This document shows, in pieces, positions 23,880 through 34,411 of a DNA stretch of 64,000 nucleotides (within the stretch, counting starts at the first letter, position 1; every line of letters begins with the position of its first letter). The notes under the pieces were generated by a model, which was not told where the DNA came from, ran no database searches, and saw only the letters and a list, made by a program, of their open reading frames with translations. The position numbers and the translations under genes are program-made. Source of the DNA: Liolophura sinensis (taxonomy: Eukaryota; Mollusca; Polyplacophora; Chitonida; Chitonidae); assembly GCF_032854445.1 (NCBI RefSeq), contig NC_088298.1:5764160-5828159 (forward strand), read 5' to 3'.

Positions 23880-24140
23880 GTGTATGCCTGGGGTTTTACG
23901 TCGTATTTAACCTTTTCAGGCACATGACGACGCGGAGGTATTAGGTGTGTATATTGATTGTGTCTTCTTGCGGCAGGGCGAGTGCTGCCGCGCTGAAGTA
24001 TCACGCTGAAGAAACCAGTCACATTATACTGACACAGGTCCAACCAGTCTTGTTTCCTCGCTCTAATCTCTGAGTGCTGAGAGCCAATCGAGGCAGCAAT
24101 AAGTCTCATTTATAAGTCTTTGATATGACTCTACCCAGAG
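23880..24140 (-). mobile_element. SINE family 3 copy
   Basis: GCCTGGGGTTTTACGTCGTA at the left, then CATGACGACG, a GTGTCTTCTTGCGGCAGGGC block, a CACATTATACTGACAC block and a GCTGAGAGCCAATCGAGGCA block. The tRNA head at the right is partly lost. Confidence 0.7.
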
Positions 24141-25149
24141 ATATGTCCTTTTAAATGACCGTCATTGGGCTATACACCTGCATATCACGGTGATACAAGA
24201 TGAATTGGTTTAATATCAGAGTAAGTTAAGGGATTTGATGCGCCTTCATCTTCTTCCAAAGGTGCACAGTGAGAAAGTCAGTATGTGAGTAATCATCAAA
24301 TAAGCAACACATCAAAGGTTCACGAATATGTCTTATCCCAGAATTAAGATTTGAAATTTAACGCCAAGACTATATTTACATATAAAGTGACTTTGAATAT
24401 TTTAGTCCCAACACAAATCCAAGTGAAAGAGAGTATTGTGCAATATTTTTTCATTCAAACTGAGGTTGAAGTTTTACTACACAAATTTTGCGGAAAACGC
24501 CCGAATCGTGAATATACTTAGCTTCTAAAACGATGGGGGTGGGGGGTGGGGGTGCGTTCATGGGCGGCTGCTGCAATGGGGGCGTATTCATGCGGAAATT
24601 AAATTCACTTCTGTAGACGTCACGCGATTGGTTCATGATGCGCGCGCAACCAAAAAAAAAAAAAATTCGAAATCTTGTCGATGCAGCACGCGTGCGTGAC
24701 CAGTTTTCACTTCATTTGTTTTTATTTTATATATAAAGCCGTTCACAGCCTCATCTCTGAATCGACAAAGATACATAAAGTTATATATAGGCTAAAATAC
24801 ATTAGCATTATACGTCTTCAACCCGCACACGTTTTGTCAATTTTTCTAACTTTAGATCGAGCTGGAATCTAGTTTTTTTGTCTCTAAAAATGCCCACATG
24901 CACATATAAGGATTCCTTAAAGTCTGTAATGACTAGTATTGTGCTTTGGGCAAGGTTAGGACTACAACGTCTCGCTCATTTCTCCCCCGGAGGCTACATC
25001 GTGGGGATTCACTAGATCCTCGGATCAGAGAGGGCTTATAGGTCAGGACGGAAGTTCACTATATTGTTCAAGTAAAACGCGAGACTCAGAAAGTGTGAGG
25101 ATCTGAACAAATCTGCAGATAATCATACAAATCGATGGAACTACGAAAC
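24141..25149. other. Upstream region of the type II membrane protein gene
   Basis: Should hold the promoter and 5' untranslated sequence of the gene starting at 25150. I see no clear TATA box or CpG cluster. A G-rich tract lies at 24535-24552. Confidence 0.35.
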
Positions 25150-25174
25150 ATGCGTCATGCAGACGATGAGTCAG
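25150..25174 (+). CDS. Exon 1 (start) of the type II membrane protein gene
   Basis: ATG followed by acidic residues (MRHADDES) and a GTCAGT donor after one base of the glycine codon. The phase matches exon 2 exactly, which is the reason for choosing this start. Confidence 0.65.
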
Positions 25175-28100
25175 GTCAGTTTCGCTGTTAAATATATATG
25201 GTTACGATTTCTCAGTTTTTGGAGCTAGCTTTCCGTAATGGGAAATCTTTATTTATCTGTTGTGTGGAGGGGAGGGGTGCTTAAAGTATTCCCAATGATG
25301 AACTGTGCCACGTGTAGGCCTATGCGGTACTTGCTCGATTGTACTGTAAGATCTGTGCATGATCTCGTCAAAGGGGACGATAAGCACGTGTACGATAAGC
25401 ACGTCGATTTTTAAGGTGAGAACGTCGAAATATATGATGATGGAGTGAATGATGAGAACGGCGAAGTGTACGATAAGCACGTCGATGTGTACGATGAGAA
25501 CGTCATCGTGCAGTTCGATATGCTCGTCGTTCCCTTTGACGTGCTCATCGTACACTTCGACGTGCTACATCTCTACGTTCTCATCGTTCGTCAAAGTGTC
25601 GAATGTCGGAGTGTACGATAAGCATGTCGAAGTTTACAGTGTGCACTTCGAAGTGTACGATGAATGTTGAAGAGTACGGTGTAAAATCCTAAAATCTGAA
25701 TTGATTAAGTGTCTGTTGTCGGAGTTGTAGCCTAATTACCAACCACTATGTGAACACAGATCTACATGCAGGAGCAAGTGGGCGTACTATGAGTGCATGG
25801 GGAACATACAATTCAAGTGTCAGATAGATCATAATACGTCTTCATTGCAGGTAACTCAGAGAGCGGTGATTCCGATCGGTCTGTTCCGCCCAGAGAAGGC
25901 CCTCGCACAGGCAGGCCTACACAACCGACATCCATCGTGGTCCGTTACGTGAACGAGTTCACCAAGATGGCGAAGAAGAATAAAAGTCCCATTGTATACG
26001 TAAGTTGGTGGTGTATTTAAATTTTTTCATTAGATTTTGTCTGTTTGTTTCGGGGAGGGGGGGGGGGGGTATTTGATATGGTGTGAAAACATCGGGTGTG
26101 AAAACTTCAATGGAAAAAAAGAATAGAGTGACAATATGTAGCCATATCAGTTTATCATTTCGTCCTGTCTTTGTTTCCTAGTCGACGTCCAATAAGGTCT
26201 CTTTCAATAGGGCATACTGTTTCCAGCAGAATGGGACGTACGTGGCCCCGTGGTAAAGCGCGCTAACGCAGCACCGTGATCCAGGGGCCTCTCACCATTA
26301 CGAACGTAGTAAGTTCAAGTCCAGACTGGCTTCTTCTCCTGTCGTACGTGGGAAGGCCTGGCAGCATTGAGTTGGAGTTGTGAGTGTCCCCTGGGCTCTG
26401 CCCCGTTTCCTCCTATTATAATGATGGCCGCCGTTGTCTAAGTGGAATATTCTTCAGTAGGGCGTAAAACACCAATCAAATAAATTCCAATGAAATAAAT
26501 ACACCTCGGACATATAACACGGGCCATCAAAGTATATTGCGGTTCTTGGTTTATTCTACCAAACAAAAGTATTTCAAAAACTTCTTAAATCGCATACTTT
26601 GTTTGACTGGTATTTAAGAATTTTTCTCTTACAGTCAGCCGTGCTTTATGAGTGTAAGTGGGGATTAATATATCTCTCAAATTAGTCCAAGGTGTAAAAC
26701 ATGTCGGGTTATACGTTTGTTTGGCTGACTGACCATAAACAGACGACAGGAGACGGCTTGTCTTGGACTCACATGTTGACTAGAAAAGTGCCCGGATCAG
26801 GCGTACAGAGCTATGCGCATATTCACAGCTACCCACGGGTAGGCTTTCATATGTAACATATAACGCTTATGACTCTGTAAGTTCGAAAACAACTAGCGTA
26901 AACCCCAGACTTTCTGTCAAAGTTCCGTCGAACTGGCAAGAGCTCCCATGGTAAAAGTCTTCAGCCAGTCTAACATCACTTTACACTAATAAATAACCAA
27001 ATATTCCCACAATGTGAGAAAAGATAAAATATAAGCAGAGACACATTAAACGAGGCCATCCTGAAAACCTGCAAAGCTCGCAATGGACAGACGACATGTT
27101 CGCAGTGAGGACGTTGATTGATTGGTAGGACGTGATGAAGCGCTCAACACATTCCACATGGCGCGGTGATTCTAAAAACACAGACTTGCGAACTGTTGCG
27201 AACGCGTGATGTATTAGACAGGTAAACATATACATTGTTGATTGTACCGCTCTATAGGCTAACATACCTTAGGCAATTTAGGCCATAGATGATTGCACGG
27301 CGATGGTGTCTGAATAAAAGGGTGATAAGGTATACATTTTTTCCACTATATATAGCAAGGTAGCCCTGGATGACATCGATGGGGCTTACATAGTCATGGC
27401 ATTCATCCCTAAAGGAAGCATTGTAAAGTTTCGGGAAAACAGTCGATTACTTATCTCCCCGGCCTATCCAGTTACTTAGCCCCCTAGGGTACCTGACTAT
27501 TAAAATGTCGTTCATTTCAAAGGTTAATATCTACCCATATTTTAGCGAAGTTCAACTTTTCCGCTCTCTTGAACTTCACAAAGATGGCCGCCCATCACAT
27601 ACCTCATGCGGGTTCCTGGGACACTCATGCCCATCGTTTGATATGGGCAACAGCCGCCATTTTGGCAACATGAAATCCGCGCACAGGTTGAGGTTTGCTG
27701 AAATATGGATGGATATTTACGTTCGGGATGGTCGACAGCTCGGGATTTTAACAGTCAGGTACCTTGGGCCGCTAAGCATTATAAAGGAGTAACTGGACAG
27801 GCCGGGCAGATTAGTGATCGACTGTTTTCCGAAATTTGGCGATGCTACCTTTAGGGGTGAATGGAAGCAAACTTTCACTATGCGAGTCCCAGCGAAATGC
27901 AGTCATGAAGAGCTAACAGCACGGCAGCTAATATACAATTTAACCAATTGCAAATTGTCGCGACAAATTTATTTCTTCGCAGCGACTGCAATATTTGTTT
28001 TCAAGCCAACCAAACAGTAACCGCTACTCCCCCGTCATAGATACGTCCAAAATGTGATACACATCAGTCTTTAATTTATTTATTTGTTTGATTGGAGTTT

Positions 28101-31100
28101 TACGCCGCTCTATATACTTATATATTTCACTTACGAGAGCGGGGCAGCATTATGGGGAGAAAAGCGAGTCTGGAGGAAAAGCCACGACCAACGGCAGATA
28201 GCTGGAAGACCTTCCCAGGCCAACCAGAGAGGAAGCCAATATGAGCTGGACTTGAACTCACACTGGCTGCATAAGTGGGACCTCCGGAGCCATTGTGCTG
28301 CGCTTGCACGCTAATCACCTCGGCCACGGAGGCCTCTCTTCATCACTTTGACGCTACAGGTTATTTGTTCACTAGCTATGCTATTTGTGCAACTGGTAAA
28401 TCTGCGTGTACATGTATGCCAATCAAGCAGTCATTAAATACCTGCAATGACCTGTGACATGTCATAATTATTTTATTTTTTAATAATTTTATTTCAGGTG
28501 TTTCTGGCAATCTTTGTGCTGATCTCTTTGGCTCTGATTGTTTTCATCTTGGTACGGGAAATGACGTAAGTAAAATTCTTCTCAATTCGGAAATACTCGA
28601 AAATTTCCGTGATTTGCAGCGTTTTCGGAGTTTGTCCTGAATTACATGCTTACGTCTTCATTCTTGAAGATTGAATTGGGAAGGTCTGTCAGCAACCTGC
28701 GGATGGTCGTGGGTTTTCCCCGGGCTCTGCCCGGTTTCCTGGTGCCATAATGCTGGCCGTCGTCGTATAAGTGAAATATTTTTGAATACGGCGGAAAGCA
28801 TTAATCAAATAAATAATTTGAAGATTGGAGATACTTTAACCGGGGCTTGTTGAGCCATAATACTCTGAGCTGTGTCCATATCTAGAAGCTGATTTATACA
28901 GTTAGAACATTTATAATACATATGTATGGGGTTTAACGGTTTTAACTCAATATTTCAGTCGTATGAAGGCCAGGAGTCATTAGATGCGTATACTGTGTCT
29001 TCTTGTGGCAGGGCGAGTCCCTGAAGTATCATGCCGAAGACACCCCACCCAGTCACATTTTTTTTTTATGCTGACACCGGGCCAACAAGTCCTGCCTCCT
29101 TGCTCTAACCTCTCAGTGCTGAGCGCCAAGCGGGGCAGCAACAAGTACCAATTTTGAAAGTCGTTTGGTATGGTTAGGTTAGACGACCTCTATATGTATT
29201 GTGACCGGTTAGAACACACGATTTCTACGGAAATGCGATTAAAAAATGGGTTTGTAGCCTACAACGTGTTTTAAAGAAAATGGGAGACATTTGTGAAGAA
29301 GACTTAATAAATATTTACAGTGTATATATTTACATTATTTAAATGCAGACCCATGTGTTATTATACATTCGACAAGATTTTACTTCAAAGACAATTGGCA
29401 AACCGGTTTCCTCCCACCATAATGCTGGCCGCCGTCGTATAAGTGAAATATTCTTCAGTACTACGTAAAACATCTATCAAATAAATAAAGTCACAAACCG
29501 ACGTGAATATCTTGTGTCGTCTGATACACAGGACAGTACAGCGGTTACAACGAAAATGCGGTTCGGAGTCGGAATTTCTTCAATACAAATATCCCGGCTA
29601 TTTCCGAACGCCACAACAACAACGGGAGTTCATCGAAGCTTTGCAGGAGTTGGAACGACAGGTGGGGAGACCGGAAACTTTGGAAGGCTTCTCCTGCCAG
29701 TTCCAGTGTTACCAAGGGCAACCATTCGGTCCTCGACAGAACGCGCCAAACACGCCGAACCCGCCCGCGCGGAGAAAACGAGACACCAGTATCCCGTGGA
29801 GGTATCACTCTTGCTGCCAATCGTGAGTTGAAACGTATACGTTTATATACTGCATGACTGTATTCGAATCCCTATAGGTGTAACCCGAATGCTGTGAAAC
29901 ACAGAGGGCGCTTTATTTCAATATCGTTCCTGTTGTACCCCAATATAACCTTGTGAGTAAAAATGTTTGTTAGCGAACAGTGTTACACTTTGACATTCGC
30001 AACTTCGCCCTCGCGAGAGGTCAACACGCCCCATCCAGTGTGTCTATGGCAAGCCGTTTCGGTATTTATTCTCTATTTATGGATATATGTGCAAACTCAT
30101 TACACGTGTGCAAAATGATTGTAGACATATGTGCCAAGTGATTGTAGACAAAGGTGCAAAATGATTGTAGACATATGTGCCAAATGATTGTAGACATATG
30201 TGTAAAATGAACGTACTTATGCACAATTCTTTTGTATGAGTGTGTATTAAAATGTTTCGGTTTATTTATGTAGACCCTCTAAACACCCATAAGACCCATA
30301 AGTTGTACCCATAAGACAATGACGTAGTTCACAAAAATTGCAACGTAACGACAAAGAATGGTGTGTTTTACACAGTTTGGAACCGACTTACGTAGGCTGG
30401 AAATCACCAGTCAAATAATTCAGTTTAAAGCAAATAAATTAAATGAATTTCTTTCATCAGATACAAGAATCACAGTAGCAGCCCTCAATTCAAAGAAGAT
30501 TTGAAAGGCCGGCGGAGAGAGTTGGTACAGACAGAAAGCTTCCGCCAGTACTTTCCAGAGGAGATCTGCAGGTACGCCACGTTATGAACTGAGCGCCATT
30601 TTGCGCAGTATTATTTGAAAATATATACATATGCTTGGAGTCTTACGTCGTAATTAACAATTTTTCGGTCATATATTGATTCAGAGATGTGTGTGCGTAT
30701 ACTGTGCCCCCTTTAGACAGGCTAAGTCCATGCCGCCAAAGTGCTGCCGCCACTGAACTATCATGCCGACGACACCAGACATGACACCCAACCAAGTCAC
30801 ATTATACTCACACCGGGCTAACCAATCCTGTCTCCTTGTTCTAACCTCTCATTGCTGACCACCAAGCGAGGCAGCAGCAGCAAGTATCACTTCTAAAATC
30901 TTTGGTATATGACCTGACAGGGTTTTATCCCGGGTTTCCTGACTTGGGGTTTGAAGTCGCTCTTCACAATTTTTCAGTCATATGACGACGATCGTGACTT
31001 CGAAGCGGTTGCTCTGGCCATTAGGCCATTTGACAAATAGAGAGCAGGTCTAATATATACTATCAATGTTTACTCGTTGAACATTTCGGCTCATGTTTTA

Positions 31101-32405
31101 CAGGTAAAATTTGTGCAAGGTGACTGCTGATACGATAATTCATACAGGTAGCATTTTCCTTGTAAATATAGACTGGCAGTGGTGTGACTTTTCATGTATC
31201 GGAGATTGACATGAAAAGTATCTCGTGCTTGATATGTAGCTATGTGAGCTGCGGATGCTCGTGGGTTTTCCTTGGACTATGCCCTGTTTGCTCCCACCAT
31301 AATGCTGACCGCCGTCATACAAGTGAAATATTCTTGAGTATGGCGGAAAACACCGATCATATAAAGAAATAATCATATCTTAGCCATTTTCTTTGAGGAA
31401 ATACCTAATGGGACTTTCGAGGAGATTAATTTATAAAACACAAAAATAACCTGAAAAGTTGTGATCTTCAGAATACATTACCAGCACAAGTCCATCCTTG
31501 TATTAAATGACTTTGCTTATTATAGTTAAAATCGTACTCCTTATAGCGCATGCGTCGCTCTGTACTCTTCGCTTTACATCACTGCCACCACTAGCAAATT
31601 TTGTACAGAAATCTTTGAACAAGACCGATATCACTCAGGTCACGGTGATGAGGCAGGAAGTGATGTCAGAAAATATAAAATGTCTTTCTCAACTTTCGTT
31701 TCTTTTAATGCTTGATGCACGTGAGCTCTTTTCATGTAAAGTGTGCTCAACGTCATTCTAACGATCATCTGATACACTTGTATTGATAAATATTGATAAA
31801 TGTTGATTACAGTTCCGCGTAAGGACACCAGTGACGAGAGTTAGCCAATACGGGTTTATGGGCTGGCCTCCGAGGTCGAGGTGGTTAGCATGCGCAATGA
31901 CCCAGGAGCCTCCCGCCAATTCGGTCGCTATGAGTTCAAGTCGCAGCTGGCTTCCTCTCTGGCTGTACGTGCGAAGGTCTATCAGCAACCTGTGGATGAT
32001 CGTGTGTTTCCCCCGGTCTCCTCCCCCCTTAATGCTAGCAGCCGTATAAGTGAAATGTTCTTGAGTATGGCGTAAAATATGAATCAAATAAATAAATAAA
32101 TAAATAAATAAACAAGCCTACGTGCATCGCGGTAAAAGGGTCATAGGCTGAAATAATACCGATGTGGCGAAAAACTATAGTTATTCCTTCATGTTCATAT
32201 ACCTTTGATTTTCGTGTGATTTGCTTTTTTCAGACAGGTGAATGGTTGCCAAGGATGCACGTGCGGCCAGCCAGACGATGAAATCAATCAAGCTGTGGTA
32301 TACAAAAACAAACAGGCTGTCTTTGATGATGAAAAATACGAGTTAGAGTATTTAAAGTTTTCTGGATGCTGCAAATGTTTGAATTTGGGTCTTGCGCAGA
32401 CGTAA
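25150..32405 (+). CDS. Predicted type II membrane protein with furin-releasable cysteine-rich domain (6 exons)
   Basis: Six exons (25150-25174, 25851-25999, 28498-28565, 29532-29822, 30461-30571, 32234-32405) join in phase through GT-AG introns into 271 residues. Residues 1-58 are polar and cytosolic, ending basic (MAKKNKSP). Residues 59-77 (VFLAIFVLISLALIVFILV) form one membrane span with no cleavable signal before it. A stalk (about 78-160, with a helical Q/E-rich stretch and Cys 90, 136, 140) ends in RRKR at 161-164, a proprotein-convertase site. The released part (165-271) has nine cysteines, including CC, CQGCTC and GCCKC. This suggests a shed, possibly dimeric ligand. The PW near its start, the C..C spacing and the terminal GCxC-type end faintly recall IL-17; a VWC-like fold is the alternative. 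I do not recognise the family. Extra symmetric exons could be missing. Confidence 0.75.
25175..25850. repeat. Intron 1 with alternating inverted tandem motifs (25365-25678)
   Basis: Units of the type GTGTACGATAAGCACGTCG occur in forward orientation, then reverse, then forward again. The arms 25477-25504 and 25538-25565 are reverse complements with about two mismatches in 28 bases, so transcripts could form a hairpin. Confidence 0.75.
25851..25999 (+). CDS. Exon 2 of the type II membrane protein gene
   Basis: Acceptor TTCATTGCAG and donor GTAAGT. Encodes the rest of the cytosolic tail, Ser/Pro/Arg-rich and ending VNEFTKMAKKNKSPIVY; the lysine cluster just before the membrane span supports a cytosolic N terminus. 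Confidence 0.8.
26243..26487 (+). mobile_element. SINE family 1, near full length, in intron 2
   Basis: tRNA-like head (GGCCCCGTGGTAAAGCGCGC), B box (AGTTCAAGTCC), body (GATGGCCGCCGTTGTC) and tail (CAAATAAATT). Same orientation as the host gene. Confidence 0.8.
26488..28070. other. Intron 2, remaining sequence
   Basis: No exon fits the phase of the flanking exons. The region 27505-28020 has two open frames without recognisable domains. Confidence 0.4.
28072..28336 (-). mobile_element. SINE family 1, full length, in intron 2
   Basis: On the minus strand, a head starting GAGGCCTCCGTGGCCGAGGT, a GTTCAAGTCC B box, and an AAATAAATTAA tail. Opposite orientation to the host gene. Confidence 0.8.
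28498..28565 (+). CDS. Exon 3 (membrane span) of the type II membrane protein gene
   Basis: Acceptor TTTATTTCAG after a pyrimidine-rich tract, donor GTAAGT. It encodes almost only the transmembrane helix plus RE-M at its outer end. Confidence 0.85.
28674..28816 (+). mobile_element. SINE family 1 fragment in intron 3
   Basis: 3' half: TCAGCAACCTGCGGATGGTC, CATAATGCTGGCCGTCGTCG and the CAAATAAATAA tail. tRNA head absent. Confidence 0.8.
28922..29192 (-). mobile_element. SINE family 3 copy in intron 3
   Basis: GGGGTTTAACGG, GTGTCTTCTTGTGGCAGGGC, CATGCCGAAGACACC and GCTGAGCGCCAAGCGGGGCA blocks in the family order. Confidence 0.7.
29397..29492 (+). mobile_element. SINE family 1 tail fragment, close to exon 4
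   Basis: AACCGGTTTCCTCCCACCAT to CAAATAAATAAAG. It ends about 40 bases before the exon 4 acceptor, so the SINE tail lies in the likely branch-point region. Confidence 0.8.
29532..29822 (+). CDS. Exon 4 (stalk and furin site) of the type II membrane protein gene
   Basis: Acceptor ACACAG, donor GTGAGT. Only one of the two long forward frames fits the phases of exons 3 and 5; it reads TVQRLQRKCG to RRKRDTSIPWRYHSCCQ. The acceptor has a weak pyrimidine tract. Confidence 0.8.
30105..30213. repeat. 23-bp tandem repeat in intron 4
   Basis: About five copies of GATTGTAGACATATGTGCCA plus AAT. Confidence 0.8.
30461..30571 (+). CDS. Exon 5 of the type II membrane protein gene
   Basis: Acceptor CTTTCATCAG, donor GTACGC, phase 2 at both ends. 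Encodes a basic linker (KGRRREL, a possible second cleavage site) and SFRQYFPEEIC. Confidence 0.8.
30634..31032 (-). mobile_element. SINE family 3 copy plus an adjacent head fragment, in intron 5
   Basis: Family order is visible from GTCTTACGTCGTAATTAACA to GCTGACCACCAAGCGAGGCA. After about 30940 a second left-end block leads to a tRNA-like head (minus strand TGGCCTAATGGCCAGAGC). Confidence 0.65.
31245..31370 (+). mobile_element. SINE family 1 fragment in intron 5
   Basis: Degenerate 3' half: GCTGCGGATGCTCGTGGG, CATAATGCTGACCGCCGTCA and GTATGGCGGAAAACACC. Confidence 0.75.
31544..31765. mobile_element. Partial relative of the foldback element at 18471-18802
   Basis: AGCGCATGCGTCGCTC, CTTCGCTTTACATCACTG and GGTGATGAGGCAGGAAGTGA match the left half and centre of the earlier element in the same order. 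The right inverted arm is not evident. Confidence 0.55.
31865..32112 (+). mobile_element. SINE family 1, full length, in intron 5
   Basis: Head GGCCTCCGAGGTCGAGGTGG, B box AGTTCAAGTCG, a shortened body, and an (AAAT)n tail. It ends about 120 bases before exon 6. Confidence 0.8.
32234..32405 (+). CDS. Exon 6 (terminal) of the type II membrane protein gene
   Basis: Acceptor TTTTTTCAG; a second AG three bases on would create an immediate stop. It encodes QVNGCQGCTCGQPDDE to FSGCCKCLNLGLAQT and the stop TAA. Confidence 0.8.
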
Positions 32406-32437
32406 ACAGTATTTTAATGCTTGGTCAGAATTTTTAA

Positions 32438-32443
32438 AATAAA
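32438..32443 (+). promoter_or_regulatory. Polyadenylation signal AATAAA
   Basis: Canonical hexamer 33 bases after the stop codon, implying a very short 3' untranslated region. Confidence 0.7.
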
Positions 32444-32613
32444 TTTACCTACTGTGGAAAGACTAAACGTGTGGAAGAAATCAACGGGAGTATAATTTTG
32501 CATGAAGCCGTCTGACGAAGTCTTGATCTCTTATATGAAAGAAACTGAATCCGCATGTTGTTAGTTAGGATATTTGGTTGTCGTTTTACCAGCCAACAGT
32601 TACTGCATCGTTA

Positions 32614-32832
32614 GGGGCCGATTCCACAAAGCCATTTTTGACTTATGTCAAAATTTAAAACCTCTTTACCGCGCATAGTTTTTGATTCTGGATGTAGAAA
32701 TATGGACATATTTATCTTTAGCTAATACTGATGAGGTGGACAAAATTTTAATTTCTAAGCCGACAAATGAGCTTTATGGACGTATTTCAATGTTTGACTT
32801 GAGTCAGAAATGGCTTTGAGGAATCGGCCCTC
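32614..32832. mobile_element. MITE-like palindromic element (copy 2)
   Basis: The left end is GGGGCCGATTCCACAAAGCC and the right end, reverse-complemented, is AGGGCCGATTCCTCAAAGCC. Inverted similarity runs about 40 bases to TTGAC.TA.GTCA blocks. No coding capacity. Confidence 0.75.
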
Positions 32833-33240
32833 GGTTCCAAAAGTCTGGTAACAGCGAGACCATAAAACTGCCAATCATGGTGCCTTTTTCTGTTAAAGGC
32901 CAACGCCATATATGGTGCTCAAGTTTTGCGTCCAATGAAATTGTATATAATATATCAAATGATCTGAATTTGTTCAATTTTTCAACATATCCACGATACT
33001 GTTCATATTTATGTGACATTAGAGGTAAACGTATATACGTTTAACTTGTTAAATTTCTTTTTTAATACTTCAGGACAGTATTGCATGTATATTGTCAGAT
33101 TTTTAAAAATATATATGTGAATTTATTGCATTTATAAACGTCCTCTTTTTTTCTTTTTAAACACACTGTGCTTGAATATCATTGTGTCATTTAGACATTT
33201 GGAATTCCTTACTGTATAAAGAAAGGGTTAGCAGAGTAAA
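32833..33240. other. Intergenic, no gene recognised
   Basis: AT-rich; nothing recognised. Confidence 0.4.
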
Positions 33241-33244
33241 ACGT

Positions 33245-33542
33245 ATATATGTATGTATGCTTGGGGTGTACTCATCAAATTTCCAGCCATATGACGATGA
33301 GGAGTCGTGTGTGTATATATACTGGGTCTTCTTGAGGTAGGGCGAGTCCATGCCACTTAAGTGCTGTCCACACTGAGGTATTATGCCTAAGACACCAGAC
33401 ATGACACCCCATCCAGTCACATTATACTGGCATCGGGCGAAGTAATCCTGTTTCCTTGCTCTAACCTCTCAGTGCTGTGCGCCAAGCGAGGAAGCAGCAA
33501 GTACCATTTTTAGTCTTTGGTGTGACCCGACCCAGATTTGAA
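33245..33542 (-). mobile_element. SINE family 3 copy
   Basis: TATGCTTGGGGTG, CATATGACGATGAGGAGT, CACATTATACTGGCATCGGG and GCGCCAAGCGAGGAAGCAGC, in family order, ending at the GTGTGACCCGACCCAG B-box region. Confidence 0.7.
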
Positions 33543-33589
33543 CAGCAAAATGTCAATGCACCCTATAACCGGGTAAGAAGGCAAAAGGT

Positions 33590-33890
33590 CGGAACGTTGT
33601 ATTAGAGGAAAAGGGAAAAAAGGTTACTACGCTTTATTAAAGAAAAAGGAAACAAAAGGTTACTACGCTGTAATAAGGGAAAAGAAAAGAAAGGTCATTA
33701 TTCTGTATTAAAAGACAAGGAAACAAAATGTTACTACGCTGTATTAAAGGGCAAGGAAACAAAAGGTTGCTACTCTGTATTAAAGGACAAGGAAACAAAA
33801 GGTTATTACGCTGTATTAAAGGAAAAGGGAACAAAAGGTCATTACTTTGTATTAAAGGATAATGAAGCAAAAAAGGTAATACGCTTGCGT
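33590..33890. repeat. 36-bp minisatellite, about 8 copies
   Basis: Unit AAAGGTTACTACGCTGTATT followed by AAAGGAAAAGGAAACA, with base changes between copies. Confidence 0.9.
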
Positions 33891-34404
33891 ATTACACTAT
33901 TAAAACTGAAGTGCTGCAATAACACTTTAAAGGTACGAGGAGTTGCCCGCACTTTGAAAGTGTTCTGTGTCCTTAACATTAAAACGCATCCCTTCATTTT
34001 GATATTATGTAAATGTCTTAACCCCATGCCTTCATTTTTATAACGTATATTCAGTTTTTGACTTTGTAATTTCTTTTTACCGCACGATATTTAAATGTTT
34101 ACTGATCTTGAATGAATGATTGTGGCTTAATGAATTGAAATGTATTTTATATAAATTCATTAAAGCGTCAACGTAAAGTATATCAAAAATATATTCTCTG
34201 GACTTTATTTCTTCACATAATAAAATGTTTGTAAATTTTGCAATAAGGTTAGGTGTATAACTGGTTGGTGGTGGTATGTTCCAGGCTGTTCTTGCTTACT
34301 CTAACACAGATGCTAATATGCCTTGATGGATTAAAAACTCTCCCTACACAGTATCTAAAGACAACAGCATGGAGAGTAAAACCAGAGCAGTGACCAGAGT
34401 GTAA
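33891..34404. other. Spacer, no gene recognised
   Basis: AT-rich; nothing recognised. Confidence 0.4.
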
Positions 34405-34411
34405 GAGCTGG

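Noticed and set aside
29514-29831. Alternative forward frame over exon 4 of the membrane protein gene
   Set aside because: It does not fit the phases of exons 3 and 5, whereas the other frame does and contains the RRKR site.
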